Assembly (NCBI GenBank): GCA_041653875.1
Contig: JBAZEM010000005.1
Coordinates: 1-64,000 of the forward strand
Length of the DNA: 64,000 bases
Reading direction: 5' to 3'
From: VSJD01 sp041653875
GTDB lineage: Bacteria > Verrucomicrobiota > Kiritimatiellia > JAAZAB01
This document shows positions 25,616-34,394 of this stretch, piece by piece (the first letter of the stretch is position 1; each line of letters opens with the position of its first letter). The notes below the pieces were generated by a model. It made no database searches. It was given only the letters and a program-made list of their open reading frames with translations, and had not been told where the DNA came from. The position numbers and the translations under genes were made by a program.

Positions 25616-27337
25616 ATGCCGATTCATAACGTCGAAATTGCCCAGACACTGAACAAGCTGGCCGATCTCCTGGAAATCGAGGGCGCCAACGCGTTCCGCG
25701 TGCGCGCCTACCGGAACGCGGCGCGCCTGCTGGAGAGCCTGCCCCGCAGTGTGGCCGATATGGTGGCCGCCCACGAGGACCTTTCCGAACTGCCCGGGAT
25801 TGGCGAGGCCCTGGCCGGCAAAATCGAGGAGCTCGTGAAGACCGGCCATCTCACGGCCTTGGCGCAGGAGGAAAAGCGCGTGCCGGCGGCGCTCAGCGAT
25901 TTGATGAAGATTCCCGGACTTGGCCCGCGGCGCGTGCACGAATTGTTCGAGCAGTTGAAGATCACGGACCTGGCCGGCCTGGAAAATGCAGCGCGGGCGG
26001 GCAAACTCCAGACTTTGGAAGGGTTTGGGGAAAAGACCGAAACCCGGATTCGCGCCTATCTCGACCGGAAAACACAAGCGACGGCGCGCATGTTGCTGGT
26101 GACCGCCGAGCAGGTTGTCGAATCCCTGCTGCAAACCCTGCGCGGCGTAAAAGGGGTCAAGCGCGTTGTGCCCGCCGGCAGTTTCCGGCGCCGCCAGGAA
26201 ACGGTGGGCGACGTGGATATCCTGGCGACCTGCGCGGACAGCGCCGGGATCATGCGGCGGTTTGTCGGGTACGAGGACGTGGCGGAGACGATTGCGCACG
26301 GCGCAACGCGCTCATCGGTGATCCTGCGCTCCGGATTGCACGTTGACCTGCGGGTGGTGCCGGAGGAATGTTACGGCGCGGCCTTGCATTATTTCACCGG
26401 GTCCAAGGCGCACAACATCGCCATCCGCGCGCGCGCGCTTCAGGCCGGGCTCAAGATCAACGAATACGGGGTGTTCCGCGGCGAAACGCGGGTGGGCGGG
26501 GCGACGGAGCCCGAAGTGTATGCGGCAGTGCAATTGCCGTATATCGAGCCCGAATTGCGCGAGGACCGCGGCGAAATCGAGGCGGCCGAAAAGAACCGCT
26601 TGCCGAAACTGGTGGTGCTGACGGATATCCGCGGCGACTTGCAGTCGCATTCGACCGCGACCGACGGCCAGGCCGGCATCGCGGAAATGGCCCAGGCCGC
26701 CCGCAAACGCGGTTACGAATATCTGGCCATCACGGACCACTCCCAGCGCATGACCATGGTGCATGGCCTGAACGCCACGCGCCTGGCCCAGCAGATTCGG
26801 GAAATCGACCGCCTCAACGAAAAACTCAGCGGCTTCCGGATATTGAAATCCATCGAGGTGGATATCCTCGAAAACGGGGGCTTGGATCTGGCTGACGCCA
26901 TTTTAAAAGAACTGGATGTGGTCGTAGGCGCCGTGCATTCCCATTTCAACCTCTCGCGCGAAAAACAGACCGAGCGGATCGCGCGCGCCATGGACAATCC
27001 CTATTTTCACATTTTTGCCCATCCCAGCGGGCGGTTGATCGGCGAGCGCGAGGCCTATGCGGTGGACTTGGAAAGCTTGTTGCATGCCGCGAAGGAGCGC
27101 GGCTGTATTCTCGAACTCAACGCCCATCCCATGCGGCTGGATTTGAACGACGTCTATTGCCGGATGGCCAAGGAACTGGGCGTGAAGATCGCCATTTCCA
27201 CGGATTCCCACAACCCCCAGAGCCTGGATTTTATGCGTTTTGGCATCAACCAGGCCCGCCGCGGCTGGCTGGAAAAGGACGACATCCTCAATACCCGCCC
27301 CTGGGAAGCCGCGCGCAAGCTGTTGCGAAAATCATAA
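25616..27337 (+). CDS. polX: DNA polymerase/3'-5' exonuclease PolX
   Basis: 573 residues, the usual PolX length. Start ATG 25616 follows AAAGGAG. Residues 1-~235 form the family-X polymerase helix-hairpin-helix and finger region (SELPGIGEALAGKIEEL, KIPGLGPRRVHELFEQL). The palm carries GSFRRRQETVGDVDIL and HVDLRVV, supplying the catalytic aspartates. From ~residue 335 the PHP phosphoesterase domain is seen: LQSHSTATDGQ, AITDHSQRM, VVGAVHSHF, FAHPSGR and STDSHN supply metal-binding His and Asp residues. It acts in cytosolic base-excision or gap-filling repair, with exonuclease activity from the PHP domain. All motifs are intact. Confidence 0.95.
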   Translation: MPIHNVEIAQTLNKLADLLEIEGANAFRVRAYRNAARLLESLPRSVADMVAAHEDLSELPGIGEALAGKIEELVKTGHLTALAQEEKRVPAALSDLMKIPGLGPRRVHELFEQLKITDLAGLENAARAGKLQTLEGFGEKTETRIRAYLDRKTQATARMLLVTAEQVVESLLQTLRGVKGVKRVVPAGSFRRRQETVGDVDILATCADSAGIMRRFVGYEDVAETIAHGATRSSVILRSGLHVDLRVVPEECYGAALHYFTGSKAHNIAIRARALQAGLKINEYGVFRGETRVGGATEPEVYAAVQLPYIEPELREDRGEIEAAEKNRLPKLVVLTDIRGDLQSHSTATDGQAGIAEMAQAARKRGYEYLAITDHSQRMTMVHGLNATRLAQQIREIDRLNEKLSGFRILKSIEVDILENGGLDLADAILKELDVVVGAVHSHFNLSREKQTERIARAMDNPYFHIFAHPSGRLIGEREAYAVDLESLLHAAKERGCILELNAHPMRLDLNDVYCRMAKELGVKIAISTDSHNPQSLDFMRFGINQARRGWLEKDDILNTRPWEAARKLLRKS

Positions 27338-27555
27338 CTGCTTAGGAGCCAGAATTCAGAAGTCAGCCCGCCTGCAACGCTGTGCGTAGCACTGCGGGCA
27401 GGTAGTCAGAATAAGGAACCCCGTATGGGCCAAGAGAATACGAAGAGAACAGATGATAAACGCAAGGTCTTGGCGGAATGTCCCTTGCGGTCTTCAATGG
27501 TTAATTCTTGCGAGTTTTATTCTGACTCCTGACTCCCTTGGTTCTGAGTTGTTAC
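27335..27555. mobile_element. MITE-like element, copy 2 (single palindrome)
   Basis: The most diverged copy of the family: terminal words TAACTGCTTAGGAGCCAGAA and TCTGAGTTGTTAC. It holds one undivided 36-bp unit (~27367-27402), formed by left half CCCGCCTGCAACGCTGTGC directly joined to GTAGCACTGCGGGCAGG. It overlaps the last bases of polX, so the left end sits on the gene's stop codon. Confidence 0.8.
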
Positions 27556-27618
27556 AGAAAATCTTGATCGCGCATATTAGAACCTTTCCCGTAAAGACAC
27601 ACGTTTTTGCGTGTACGA

Positions 27619-27708
27619 GTTAGGCCCCGCAGCGGGGCGGCTTTTCATAACGCCCGGTGAGGGCACCGGGCCTACAGTATTGTAGGCCGGGTCCCCTGAC
27701 CCGGCGGG
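27619..27708. repeat. Composite REP-like repeat (GTTAGGCCCCG ... CCCGGCGGG)
   Basis: Starts with a GGCCCCGCAGCGGGGC hairpin, then CGCCCGGTGAGGGCACCGGGC followed by CTACA, then TGTAG preceding GCCGGGTCCCCTGACCCGGC. The two GTAG feet face each other. A second copy with the same three hairpins lies inside the coding frame at 49495-49590, and a 27-bp piece at 50317-50343. Confidence 0.8.
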
Positions 27709-28042
27709 TTTGGATTTCCTATGCATTAAATTATTGGAGGGCGATGGGCCTCCATCGCCGCGACCCCGGCGGCAGGGGCCTGCCGCCCTCCATATCCAGG
27801 TCGCAGTTTGGGTTGCGGGCGCTTAGCCCGCCTTAATCAGTTACGTGGGAGGGGGGGCAGCATAACCGGACTGGGCGTCGCGTATCAGGTGTAGCGGCCG
27901 TTCGCCAGAACGGCAATCCGCGGTTCTATCCACCGTAGGCGGACAAGTCGAACCGCATCTACACCCCCTGGTCATTGACCCAGCGCGAATTGGCCGAAAG
28001 AATTTGCCCTCAAGAATCAAGTTCATTATACTGTTCCAACTA
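27709..28042. other. Repeat-filled intergenic region before the nucleotidyltransferase pair
   Basis: No gene seen. It holds hairpins GGCGATGGGCCTCCATCGCC (~27742) and GGCGGCAGGGGCCTGCCGCC (~27769), the word GGGTTGCGGGCGCTTAGCCC (~27811), and the GTAG hairpin pair 27890-27963. No clear promoter or Shine-Dalgarno is visible for the gene at 28043. Confidence 0.5.
27890..27963. repeat. REP-like hairpin pair, feet outward
   Basis: TGTAG precedes CGGCCGTTCGCCAGAACGGC at the left; GCGGTTC ... GTCGAACCGC followed by ATCTACA closes the right end. Stem words are shared with 22911-22992, but the orientation of the pair is reversed. Confidence 0.65.
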
Positions 28043-28594
28043 ATGAACAAAAATCAATTGACGGCTTATCTGGAACGTATTGACGCGGCCTTGCATGACG
28101 AGGCCATGCTTTATATATACGGCAGCGCCGCGTTCATCATGCTTGACGAACCGGAGCGGACCAGCCTTGACATTGACGTGGCGGCGCCATATTGCCGCAT
28201 GGACGAGCGCGTTTTGCGGGACGCCGCCGCAACCGCCGGTTTGCCGGTCAATCCCGATCTCGATACGGCCAAAGACCATATCGAGTGGATATCGTTCTTG
28301 CGGCTTTGTCTGCCCAAGCCTTCGGCCGATTCGGATATTGTGCTGTGGCGCGGGCGCAATCTGACCGTCAAGACAGGCGCCATTCCCGCGCTGATCGCCA
28401 GCAAGCTGATTCGGTATGACGCCGTCGATCGAAGCGATGTTCAATACCTCCTGGCGCAGCACCCCGTCGCTTTAAACGATGTGGCAACCGCGGCCCGGTC
28501 CCTGCCGCCGCCCTTCAATCAGGATGCTGTCGTTCTCGAAAACCTGGAGAACCTGCGCAACGATATGGCGATATGGATCGGGAGCCCTTCATGA
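28043..28594 (+). CDS. Nucleotidyltransferase-fold protein (DUF6036 / AbiEii-like)
   Basis: 183 residues from MNKNQLTAYLERIDAAL. Residues ~28-55 hold a minimal nucleotidyltransferase signature, YIYGSAAFIMLDEPERTSLDIDV, that is G-S followed by D-x-D. The region RNLTVKTGAIPALIASKLIRYDAVDRSDVQYLL matches the helix after the core in DUF6036/AbiEii-like proteins, where the lysine is common. Such proteins occur as the toxin or transferase half of two-gene toxin-antitoxin or abortive-infection modules. It overlaps the next gene by ATGA (start 28591, stop 28592-28594), so the two are translationally coupled. No Shine-Dalgarno is visible at the start. Confidence 0.7.
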   Translation: MNKNQLTAYLERIDAALHDEAMLYIYGSAAFIMLDEPERTSLDIDVAAPYCRMDERVLRDAAATAGLPVNPDLDTAKDHIEWISFLRLCLPKPSADSDIVLWRGRNLTVKTGAIPALIASKLIRYDAVDRSDVQYLLAQHPVALNDVATAARSLPPPFNQDAVVLENLENLRNDMAIWIGSPS

Positions 28595-28938
28595 CGGAGC
28601 GCGAGAAACTGCAAGCCTGTTACGAGCTGGCGTTTTTCCCGCCGCGCCTGAACGAAGCCTGGGATCGGATCAAACGGAACGCGCCGCCCGATATGGACGA
28701 TCTCGGGAGTTTGCTCGACACCGCGGAGTTGCTTCATCAGGCCCTGCCGGAAAAAGGGTTCGCTTCCCAACGGGCGCTGACCCGCCTGGCGCTTTATCAG
28801 GCAAGGGCCAGAGCGTTTGGGATGGTTGGTTTTATCCGCCGACTGCGCCGGCGGCTCAATCGCCCCCCCCTGACGGCGCGCGAAGTCCCCGGCAACCTGG
28901 TGCGCGATATCGGCCTGCCGCCCTTGGCGCGCCGGTAG
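28591..28938 (+). CDS. Hypothetical protein coupled to the nucleotidyltransferase
   Basis: 115 residues, starting MTEREKLQACYELAFFPPRL and overlapping the upstream stop codon by four bases. It is mostly helical, with basic stretches (FIRRLRRRLNRPP) and no motif I recognise. The tight coupling to a DUF6036-like nucleotidyltransferase suggests a partner protein, perhaps the other half of a toxin-antitoxin-like pair; this is inference from arrangement only. Confidence 0.65.
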   Translation: MTEREKLQACYELAFFPPRLNEAWDRIKRNAPPDMDDLGSLLDTAELLHQALPEKGFASQRALTRLALYQARARAFGMVGFIRRLRRRLNRPPLTAREVPGNLVRDIGLPPLARR

Positions 28939-29004
28939 AGCGCCTGTCATCCGTCTGATTATTATTCTTTTGCGCAAGTGGTTCCCAAGATATAGTCCTT
29001 CCCC

Positions 29005-30186
29005 ATGAAACAACCCATCAAGATCGGACTTGCCGGGGCGCGTTTCGCGGCCCGCTTCCATTTGGCATCTTACCGGCACATCGGCGGGGTTGCCGTCGAG
29101 GTGGTCGGCGTCTATTCCAAATCGGCGGAGAGCCGCCAGGCGTTCGCCTCGCAAAACGGGATCGAAGCCTTCGATAATTACGACGACCTGGCGCGCGCCG
29201 TGGATGTCGTGGATCTTTGCGTGCCCGGCGCCCTGCACGAGCCCATGTGCGTGCGCGCTTGCGAGCTTGGCCGGCATGTGATCGTCGAAAAACCGTTCAC
29301 GGGCGCCTACGGGCCGGGAACACCCGACTGGCGCGGCGATCGCGCCGACAAGCGCGGCCTGCTGGATGAGGCCATGCAATCCGTCCGGCGCATGATTGCC
29401 GCTTCCCGCAAGCATGGGGTCAAACTCCTGTATGCCGAAAACTGGGTTTACGCGCCTTCCATCCAGAAGGAAGTGGAAATCATCCGCGCCACGCAAGGCC
29501 AGATTTTATGGATTCATGCCGAGGAAAGCCACAGCGGCAGTGTCAGCGCGGCCTATGGCGATTGGCGCCTCTCCGGCGGCGGCGCGCTGGTCGGCAAAGG
29601 CTGTCATCCGCTTAGCGCGGCCCTCTATCTCAAGCGCGTTGAAGGCCAGGCACGGCAGGGACGCGCCATCCGGCCGAAGACCGTCAGTTGCCGGACCCAT
29701 GCCGTGACGCGCAATCCGCAGTTTATCGACCAGGGCCATTTGCGCACCGACTACAAGGACATCGAGGATTTCGTCCAGGTGCACATCGTGTTCGAGGACG
29801 GCATGCCGGCGGACATATTCTCCTGCGAACTCGTGATGGGCGGCGTGCACAACTGGATGGAAATCTATGGCAACAACCACCGCATGCGCTGCAACATCAA
29901 CCCCACCGACGCCAACGTCCTGTATAATCCCGTCGAAAAACAGCTGGAGCGCGTGTATCTCACCGAAAAATTGGGCACCAAACAGGGTTGGAGCTTTCCC
30001 GCGCCGGACGAAAACTGGGCGTCGGGATATCCGCAGGAACTGCAGGATTTCATGGAATGCCTGCGCGATGACCGCGCGCCCCAGAGCGACGCCATGCTGG
30101 CGGCGGACACCGTCAGCACACTCTACGCCGCCTACGTCTCCGCCCAGGACCAGGGCCGCGAAACCGACATCCCGCTGATTGCCTGA
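29005..30186 (+). CDS. Gfo/Idh/MocA-family oxidoreductase
   Basis: 393 residues. The N-terminal Rossmann fold begins KIGLAGARFAARFHLASYRH, somewhat degenerate in the glycine motif (G-x-A-x-x-A). The family EKP motif is present in HVIVEKPFTGAYG near residue 95. The C-terminal alpha/beta domain contains WRLSGGGALVGKGCHPLSAAL, whose C-H replaces the more usual G-x-H, and LGTKQGWSFPAPDENWASGY. It would catalyse NAD(P)-dependent oxidation or reduction of a sugar or cyclitol in the cytosol. The substrate is unknown. It stands alone, with no sugar transporter nearby. Confidence 0.88.
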   Translation: MKQPIKIGLAGARFAARFHLASYRHIGGVAVEVVGVYSKSAESRQAFASQNGIEAFDNYDDLARAVDVVDLCVPGALHEPMCVRACELGRHVIVEKPFTGAYGPGTPDWRGDRADKRGLLDEAMQSVRRMIAASRKHGVKLLYAENWVYAPSIQKEVEIIRATQGQILWIHAEESHSGSVSAAYGDWRLSGGGALVGKGCHPLSAALYLKRVEGQARQGRAIRPKTVSCRTHAVTRNPQFIDQGHLRTDYKDIEDFVQVHIVFEDGMPADIFSCELVMGGVHNWMEIYGNNHRMRCNINPTDANVLYNPVEKQLERVYLTEKLGTKQGWSFPAPDENWASGYPQELQDFMECLRDDRAPQSDAMLAADTVSTLYAAYVSAQDQGRETDIPLIA

Positions 30187-30245
30187 CGCGGCCCAAGACC
30201 CCGCTCCATTGGCGCTCCAAAACGAATATCCGTCGCCAAATTTTC

Positions 30246-30284
30246 TTGACAACATTCCAACATTCTGCAGAATGTTGGAATGTT
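30246..30284 (+). promoter_or_regulatory. Promoter with perfect 34-bp palindromic operator
   Basis: 30251-30284 is a perfect palindrome whose left half is AACATTCCAACATTCTG. A TTGACA box at 30246-30251 overlaps its left edge, and the -10 would fall inside the right half (~30269-30276). A repressor bound here would block the promoter. The half-site has an internal repeat (ACATTC, AACATTC), suggesting two dimers may bind. Confidence 0.65.
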
Positions 30285-30308
30285 AAATGGGCATGTATTC
30301 CGCAACTT

Positions 30309-30575
30309 ATGAAAACGCCAAAACAACTGGAGCGGCACTTTAAGGGGGCGGCCAATCATCGGCGCATTGCCATTTTGCGCGCCGTCGAGCAAAACGACGG
30401 CATCGCGGTGGAAGAGCTTGCGGGCGCGTTGGGCGCCAACTTTAAAACCATTTCGCAACACACGCGCACGCTGGTACAGGCCGGCCTTTTGAATAAATAC
30501 TACCGCGGCCGCCGGGTGGCCCACTCCCTGTCGCCTTACGGCAAAGCCTTCCTAAAGTTCATGAGAACATTCTAA
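30309..30575 (+). CDS. Small winged-helix (ArsR-like) transcriptional regulator
   Basis: 88 residues from MKTPKQLERHFKGAANHRRI. ArsR-type helix-turn-helix: HRRIAILRAVEQNDGIAVEEL, then GANFKTISQHTRTLVQAGLL, with a beta-wing YYRGRRVAHSLSPYG. No metal-binding cysteines, so it is not a classical metal sensor. The gene is bracketed by two copies of the same 34-bp palindrome, and its last codons (R-T-F-stop) lie inside the right copy. It is very probably autorepressed through the left palindrome. No other coding gene sits in the bracket. Confidence 0.85.
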   Translation: MKTPKQLERHFKGAANHRRIAILRAVEQNDGIAVEELAGALGANFKTISQHTRTLVQAGLLNKYYRGRRVAHSLSPYGKAFLKFMRTF

Positions 30576-30599
30576 CATTCTGCAGAATGTTGGAATGTT
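30566..30599. promoter_or_regulatory. Second copy of the 34-bp palindrome, overlapping the regulator's stop codon
   Basis: Same sequence as 30251-30284 with one substitution (TTCTAAC for TTCCAAC), which itself creates the TAA stop of the regulator. The centres of the copies are 315 bp apart. It could be a second operator for looping, or the other end of a small mobile unit. Confidence 0.65.
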
Positions 30600-30700
30600 G
30601 TTCGGGGATTGCGGGCAAAGAGATCGGAACCGGGGCATGTGGCGGCGGACGCACAAAGATTGTCCGCTAACCACGCAAATGAAACGCTAAAACAAGGAAC

Positions 30701-31060
30701 CTAATGTTTTTGCGCCCTCGTGTGCCTGTCACACCGATCAGGCTCCGCCCAGGCAAGCAGGTGCGAACAAACGGCGCCCGATACGCACGCGCCCCGGATT
30801 GCGCCATCGGAACAATTCAACCAAAACAGGGATGGAACCCGCCACCAACCGGATGGTCCGGCGTATTCCGCGACGGCTCGCATAAAGTGCCGGGCCGGCA
30901 TAATGCCGTTACCGCCCACAAGGGCGACGCATTGCACCCAGAACGAAATGAACGCCACCGGGCAGATCAGGCCCAGAAAGCGCAGGAAGATCAGACGGCT
31001 CAAGAAATAGGTGGCGCCGCCGTTTAGTCCGGCGACAGCCGCGCTCACCCCGTCAATCAT
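30701..31060 (-). pseudogene. Truncated lipase maturation factor family protein
   Basis: 119 residues resembling the N-terminus of lipase maturation factor membrane proteins: GGATYFLSRLIFLRFLGLI, FWVQCVALVGGNGIMPA and WWRVPSLFWLNCSDGAI. Family members run to several hundred residues; here the frame stops after the first two or three membrane segments and no continuation is present before the next gene. It follows the DCC-type gene on the same strand, a familiar pairing for this family. Probably non-functional. Confidence 0.6.
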
Positions 31061-31137
31061 CGGATGACCGTGAATCCAAGACAATATAGCGATCACAGCA
31101 AGTCCCGCCTTCCCGATGCGCCAGGCAATTTGTGGCG

Positions 31138-31569
31138 TTATGCAAGGAACCGGTCCGCGTGGTCTGGAGTCGAGAGCATTCGCTTCGGACGCAGGCCGAA
31201 CCAGCGGCAGCGATTTCAGGAAATGAAATTATAGCGGGCATCGCGAATCGCGCGCGGCAGGAAGCGGAACACGCTCAGGATCGGCCACAAGCCGGAGAGA
31301 CGGCGCGCGATTCGCAACACGGCGTCGCTGCGCGTATAAGGACGACCGCCCTCGATCAGAACGAACGTCCCCATTTCATCTCCCGGCAGGCCATGGTTTT
31401 CCAGCCGTTGCCGGCCGGCTTGCGACTGCAGGGCGGCGAAGGCGAACAATCTCTTGGGATCCCGCCTGATAATGAACCGCACACTGCCCGCGCACAGATT
31501 ACAGTCGCCATCGAACAGAACGATACGCTCTTCCCGCCGCGCCGGGCCCGCCAAGTTTGGAGCGCTCAT
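31138..31569 (-). pseudogene. DCC thiol-disulfide (DUF393) protein with premature TGA
   Basis: From ATG 31569 the frame shows the family signature IVLFDGDCNLCAGSVRFII with its D-x-x-C-x-x-C centre, then RSDAVLRIARRLSGLWPILS and FLPRAIRDARYNFIS, and then stops at TGA 31216-31218. Reading through the TGA gives NRCRWFGLRPKRMLSTPDHA, the expected C-terminal tail of this family (usually R-N-R-Y-R-W-F-G), ending at TAA 31138. The TGA sits at the position of a conserved Arg, so a CGA-to-TGA change explains it. The 118-residue short form may still fold, but the partner membrane protein is also truncated. Confidence 0.65.
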
Positions 31570-31742
31570 ATTGCACCTCGCGAGTTTTACGCCAATCGCA
31601 ATATTTTTATCGATATTACGGCCGGGAGCGACCCCGTGTTCTATCGGGGTATCCCTTGTTTCCCGCGGCCAAAAACCTGATGGCGGAAGATGGACAAAAA
31701 TTAATTTGTGGTCTATGCTTTTAAAAACGAAAGGCATTCCAC

Positions 31743-32366
31743 ATGAAGAAACTACTGCACATTATCGCGACGCCCCGCGCCGAGGAATCGAGAACGCTTA
31801 AAGTCAGCGCGTCTTTTCTGGAGGCCTTCGCCGGGAGCCATCCGGAATGGGCGGTTGAAGATCTGGACCTTTCCAAGGAAGATTTGCCTCGTTTGACCGT
31901 GCAGCGGGTTGACGGCAAATACATGCTGCTGGGCGGCAAAGAATTGGCGGGCCAGTTCCGGGCGGCCTGGCAGGAGATCATCCGGCACATCGAAAAGTTC
32001 CTTTCCGCCGACGCCTATCTTTTGAGCACGCCCATGTGGAATTTCTCGATTCCCTACACATTAAAGCAATACATCGATATTATTGTGCAGCCGAAATACC
32101 TTTTTCAATACACCCAAACCGGCGTGGAAGGCTTGGTAAAAAACCGGAAAATGGCGGTTATTATTTCAAGGGGCGGAGAATATGACACGCCGCAAACAAG
32201 CGCCCTTGACCACCAGGCGTCCTATTTGCGCGCCATTTTCGGGTTTATCGGGATCACGGACATGCAATTCGTCATTGCCCAACCAATGGACATGGGCGTG
32301 GAAATCCAGGCGCAGAAGATCCAAGCGGCGCAGGATCTGGCCGCCGCTCTCGCCAAAAGATTTTAA
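31743..32366 (+). CDS. azoR: FMN-dependent NADH-azoreductase
   Basis: 207 residues, the typical length. Flavodoxin-like fold: MKKLLHIIATPRAEESRTLK (phosphate loop), YLLSTPMWNFSIPYTLKQYID (FMN-binding P-M-W-N-F motif), then KKMAV-type strand KMAVIISRGGEYD and FGFIGITDMQFV. It reduces azo or quinone substrates with NADH in the cytosol. It is divergent from the decayed DCC gene and followed after 18 bp by the GH15 gene, so the two probably share a transcript, although no functional link is obvious. Confidence 0.92.
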   Translation: MKKLLHIIATPRAEESRTLKVSASFLEAFAGSHPEWAVEDLDLSKEDLPRLTVQRVDGKYMLLGGKELAGQFRAAWQEIIRHIEKFLSADAYLLSTPMWNFSIPYTLKQYIDIIVQPKYLFQYTQTGVEGLVKNRKMAVIISRGGEYDTPQTSALDHQASYLRAIFGFIGITDMQFVIAQPMDMGVEIQAQKIQAAQDLAAALAKRF

Positions 32367-32384
32367 CTCGAAAGGGACAGACTT

Positions 32385-34394
32385 ATGCCCAGGGATATTC
32401 CCGTAGGAAACGGCAATCTGCTCGCGGCCTTCGACACGGATTATAATTTAAGGGAATTTTATTTCCCGCATGTCGGCGAGGAGAACCACACTGAAGGCAA
32501 TCCCTCCCGGTTTGGCGTCTGGGTCAACGGCGCATTCAGCTGGGTTGGACGCGGCTGGCAGATCGAGCGCGAATACCTGGAAGATTCTTTGGTCACGAAC
32601 GTCGCGCTTACCCAGGCCGAGCTCGAATTGCGCATCGTCGCCAACGATCTCGTGGATTTCCACGAGAATATCTATTTGAAAAAGCTGACCGTCGCAAACC
32701 TGTCGAAGGAAGACCGGGGGATTCGTTTGTTTTTCGCCCATGATTTCAACATCCTGGGCAATAATATCGGCGACACGGCGGTCTATCGGCCGGAAGTCAA
32801 AGGCCTGCTCCACTATAAAGGCGCGCGCCATTTTTTAATCGGCGTTTATGCCAACAAGAAATACGGCATCGACTTGTTTGCGGCGGGGAACAAGGACCGC
32901 GCGAAAGGGCAAGGCACGTGGAAAGACGCCGAAGACGGATTATTAAGCGGCAATCCCGTCGCTCAGGGGTCGGTCGATTCGGTCATCGGCATTCCGTTAC
33001 GGTTAAAAAGCGGGGAAAAAGACGTTTGTTATTATTGGATCTGCGCGGGCAAGAACTGGGAGGAGGCGGCGAGCCTTAACGAGGTTGTCGTTAAAAGACA
33101 TCCCGAGGCGCTTTTTAAGCGCACGCGGGATTATTGGAAACTATGGGTCAACAAGGACGAGTTAAGCGGCGAACTCCTGCCGGCGGAAATCTGGCGGCTT
33201 TACAAAAAAAGCCTGTTGATCTGCCGCACGCAGATCGATAATTGCGGAAGCATTATCGCGGCCAACGATTCGGACGCGGCTTATTTCAACCGCGACACTT
33301 ATAGTTATATGTGGATGCGCGACGCCTCCTTGATCGCTTACGCCCTGGATTTGGCCGGATATTCCGGCATCACGAGCGATTATTTCAATCTTTGCGCCAA
33401 GCTCATCGAAAAAGGCGGGTATTTCCTTCACAAATACACGCCCACCGGTTCGCTGGCCAGTTCCTGGCACCCCTGGCAGAAGGACCATAAGTATCAACTG
33501 CCCATCCAGGAAGACGAAACCGCCCTGGTCATTTGGGCATTATGGCAACACTACGACAAGTTTCGGGACATCGAATTCATCAAGCCGCTCTACAAGGCCC
33601 TGATCAAGACCGCCGCGGATTTCATGATGGACTACATCGATGCGCGCACCGGACTGCCGTTGCCCAGCTACGATCTATGGGAAGAACGACAAGGCGTTTT
33701 CACTTTCACGACCTCGGCGGTTTACGGCGGCTTGACGGCGGCGGCTGATTTTGCCGAGGCGTTCGGGGAGCTTGAAATTGCCCGGGAATATCGCGAAGGC
33801 GCCTTGACGGTGCGCCAGGCGATGGACAAACACCTTTACCTGGAAGAAGAGAAGCGCTTCGCCCGCATGGTCAACTTCCGCAAAGACGGAACCAAGGAGG
33901 TGGACGCCACCCTCGACGCCCGCCTCTATGGAATATTCGCCTTCGGCGCCTATCGTCCCGATGATGAAAAAGTCAGCGGCACGATGCGGCAGATCAATGA
34001 AAAACTATGGCGTCGAACAAATGTGGGCGGCCTGGCGCGTTATGAAAACGACGTTTATCATCGGGTCGGCAGCGAGACGCCCGGCAATCCGTGGTTTATC
34101 ACGACGTTGTGGATGGCGCAGTATCATATCGCCGCCGCCAAAGATAGAAACGAATTGGACCAAGCCCTGCCGCTCATGCGCTGGGCGGTGGAACACGCCT
34201 TGCCCAGCGGCGTCCTGGCGGAGCAGGTCAATCCGTTGACTAACGAGCCGCTTTCGGTTGCGCCGTTGACGTGGAGCCATGCCACGTACGTCGCCGCAGT
34301 CCAGGAATATCTCGACAAACTGCTGGCAATCGAGAAATGCGCGGCCTGCGGGCAATCGAAAGCGTCCAAGTACTCGAAAAGGGCAATCCGTTGA
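32385..34394 (+). CDS. Glycoside hydrolase family 15 protein (glucoamylase / trehalase-like)
   Basis: 669 residues, no signal peptide. N-terminal beta-sandwich (IPVGNGNLLAAFDTDYNLRE to ~residue 260), then an (alpha/alpha)6 barrel: YMWMRDASLIAYALDLAGY, IQEDETALVIWALW, PSYDLWEERQGVFTFTTSAV (likely general acid in W-E-E) and LAEQVNPLTNEPLSVAPLTWSHATYVAAV (likely general base in E-Q-V). These are the GH15 hallmarks. An inverting enzyme acting on alpha-glucans or related oligosaccharides in the cytosol; exact specificity cannot be read. A short cysteine tail (CAACGQSKASK) ends the protein. Confidence 0.9.
   Translation: MPRDIPVGNGNLLAAFDTDYNLREFYFPHVGEENHTEGNPSRFGVWVNGAFSWVGRGWQIEREYLEDSLVTNVALTQAELELRIVANDLVDFHENIYLKKLTVANLSKEDRGIRLFFAHDFNILGNNIGDTAVYRPEVKGLLHYKGARHFLIGVYANKKYGIDLFAAGNKDRAKGQGTWKDAEDGLLSGNPVAQGSVDSVIGIPLRLKSGEKDVCYYWICAGKNWEEAASLNEVVVKRHPEALFKRTRDYWKLWVNKDELSGELLPAEIWRLYKKSLLICRTQIDNCGSIIAANDSDAAYFNRDTYSYMWMRDASLIAYALDLAGYSGITSDYFNLCAKLIEKGGYFLHKYTPTGSLASSWHPWQKDHKYQLPIQEDETALVIWALWQHYDKFRDIEFIKPLYKALIKTAADFMMDYIDARTGLPLPSYDLWEERQGVFTFTTSAVYGGLTAAADFAEAFGELEIAREYREGALTVRQAMDKHLYLEEEKRFARMVNFRKDGTKEVDATLDARLYGIFAFGAYRPDDEKVSGTMRQINEKLWRRTNVGGLARYENDVYHRVGSETPGNPWFITTLWMAQYHIAAAKDRNELDQALPLMRWAVEHALPSGVLAEQVNPLTNEPLSVAPLTWSHATYVAAVQEYLDKLLAIEKCAACGQSKASKYSKRAIR

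Noticed and set aside
31216..31218. Selenocysteine codon in the DCC protein
   Set aside because: The TGA falls at a conserved Arg position, not at a catalytic Cys, and no SECIS-like hairpin was noticed directly after it.
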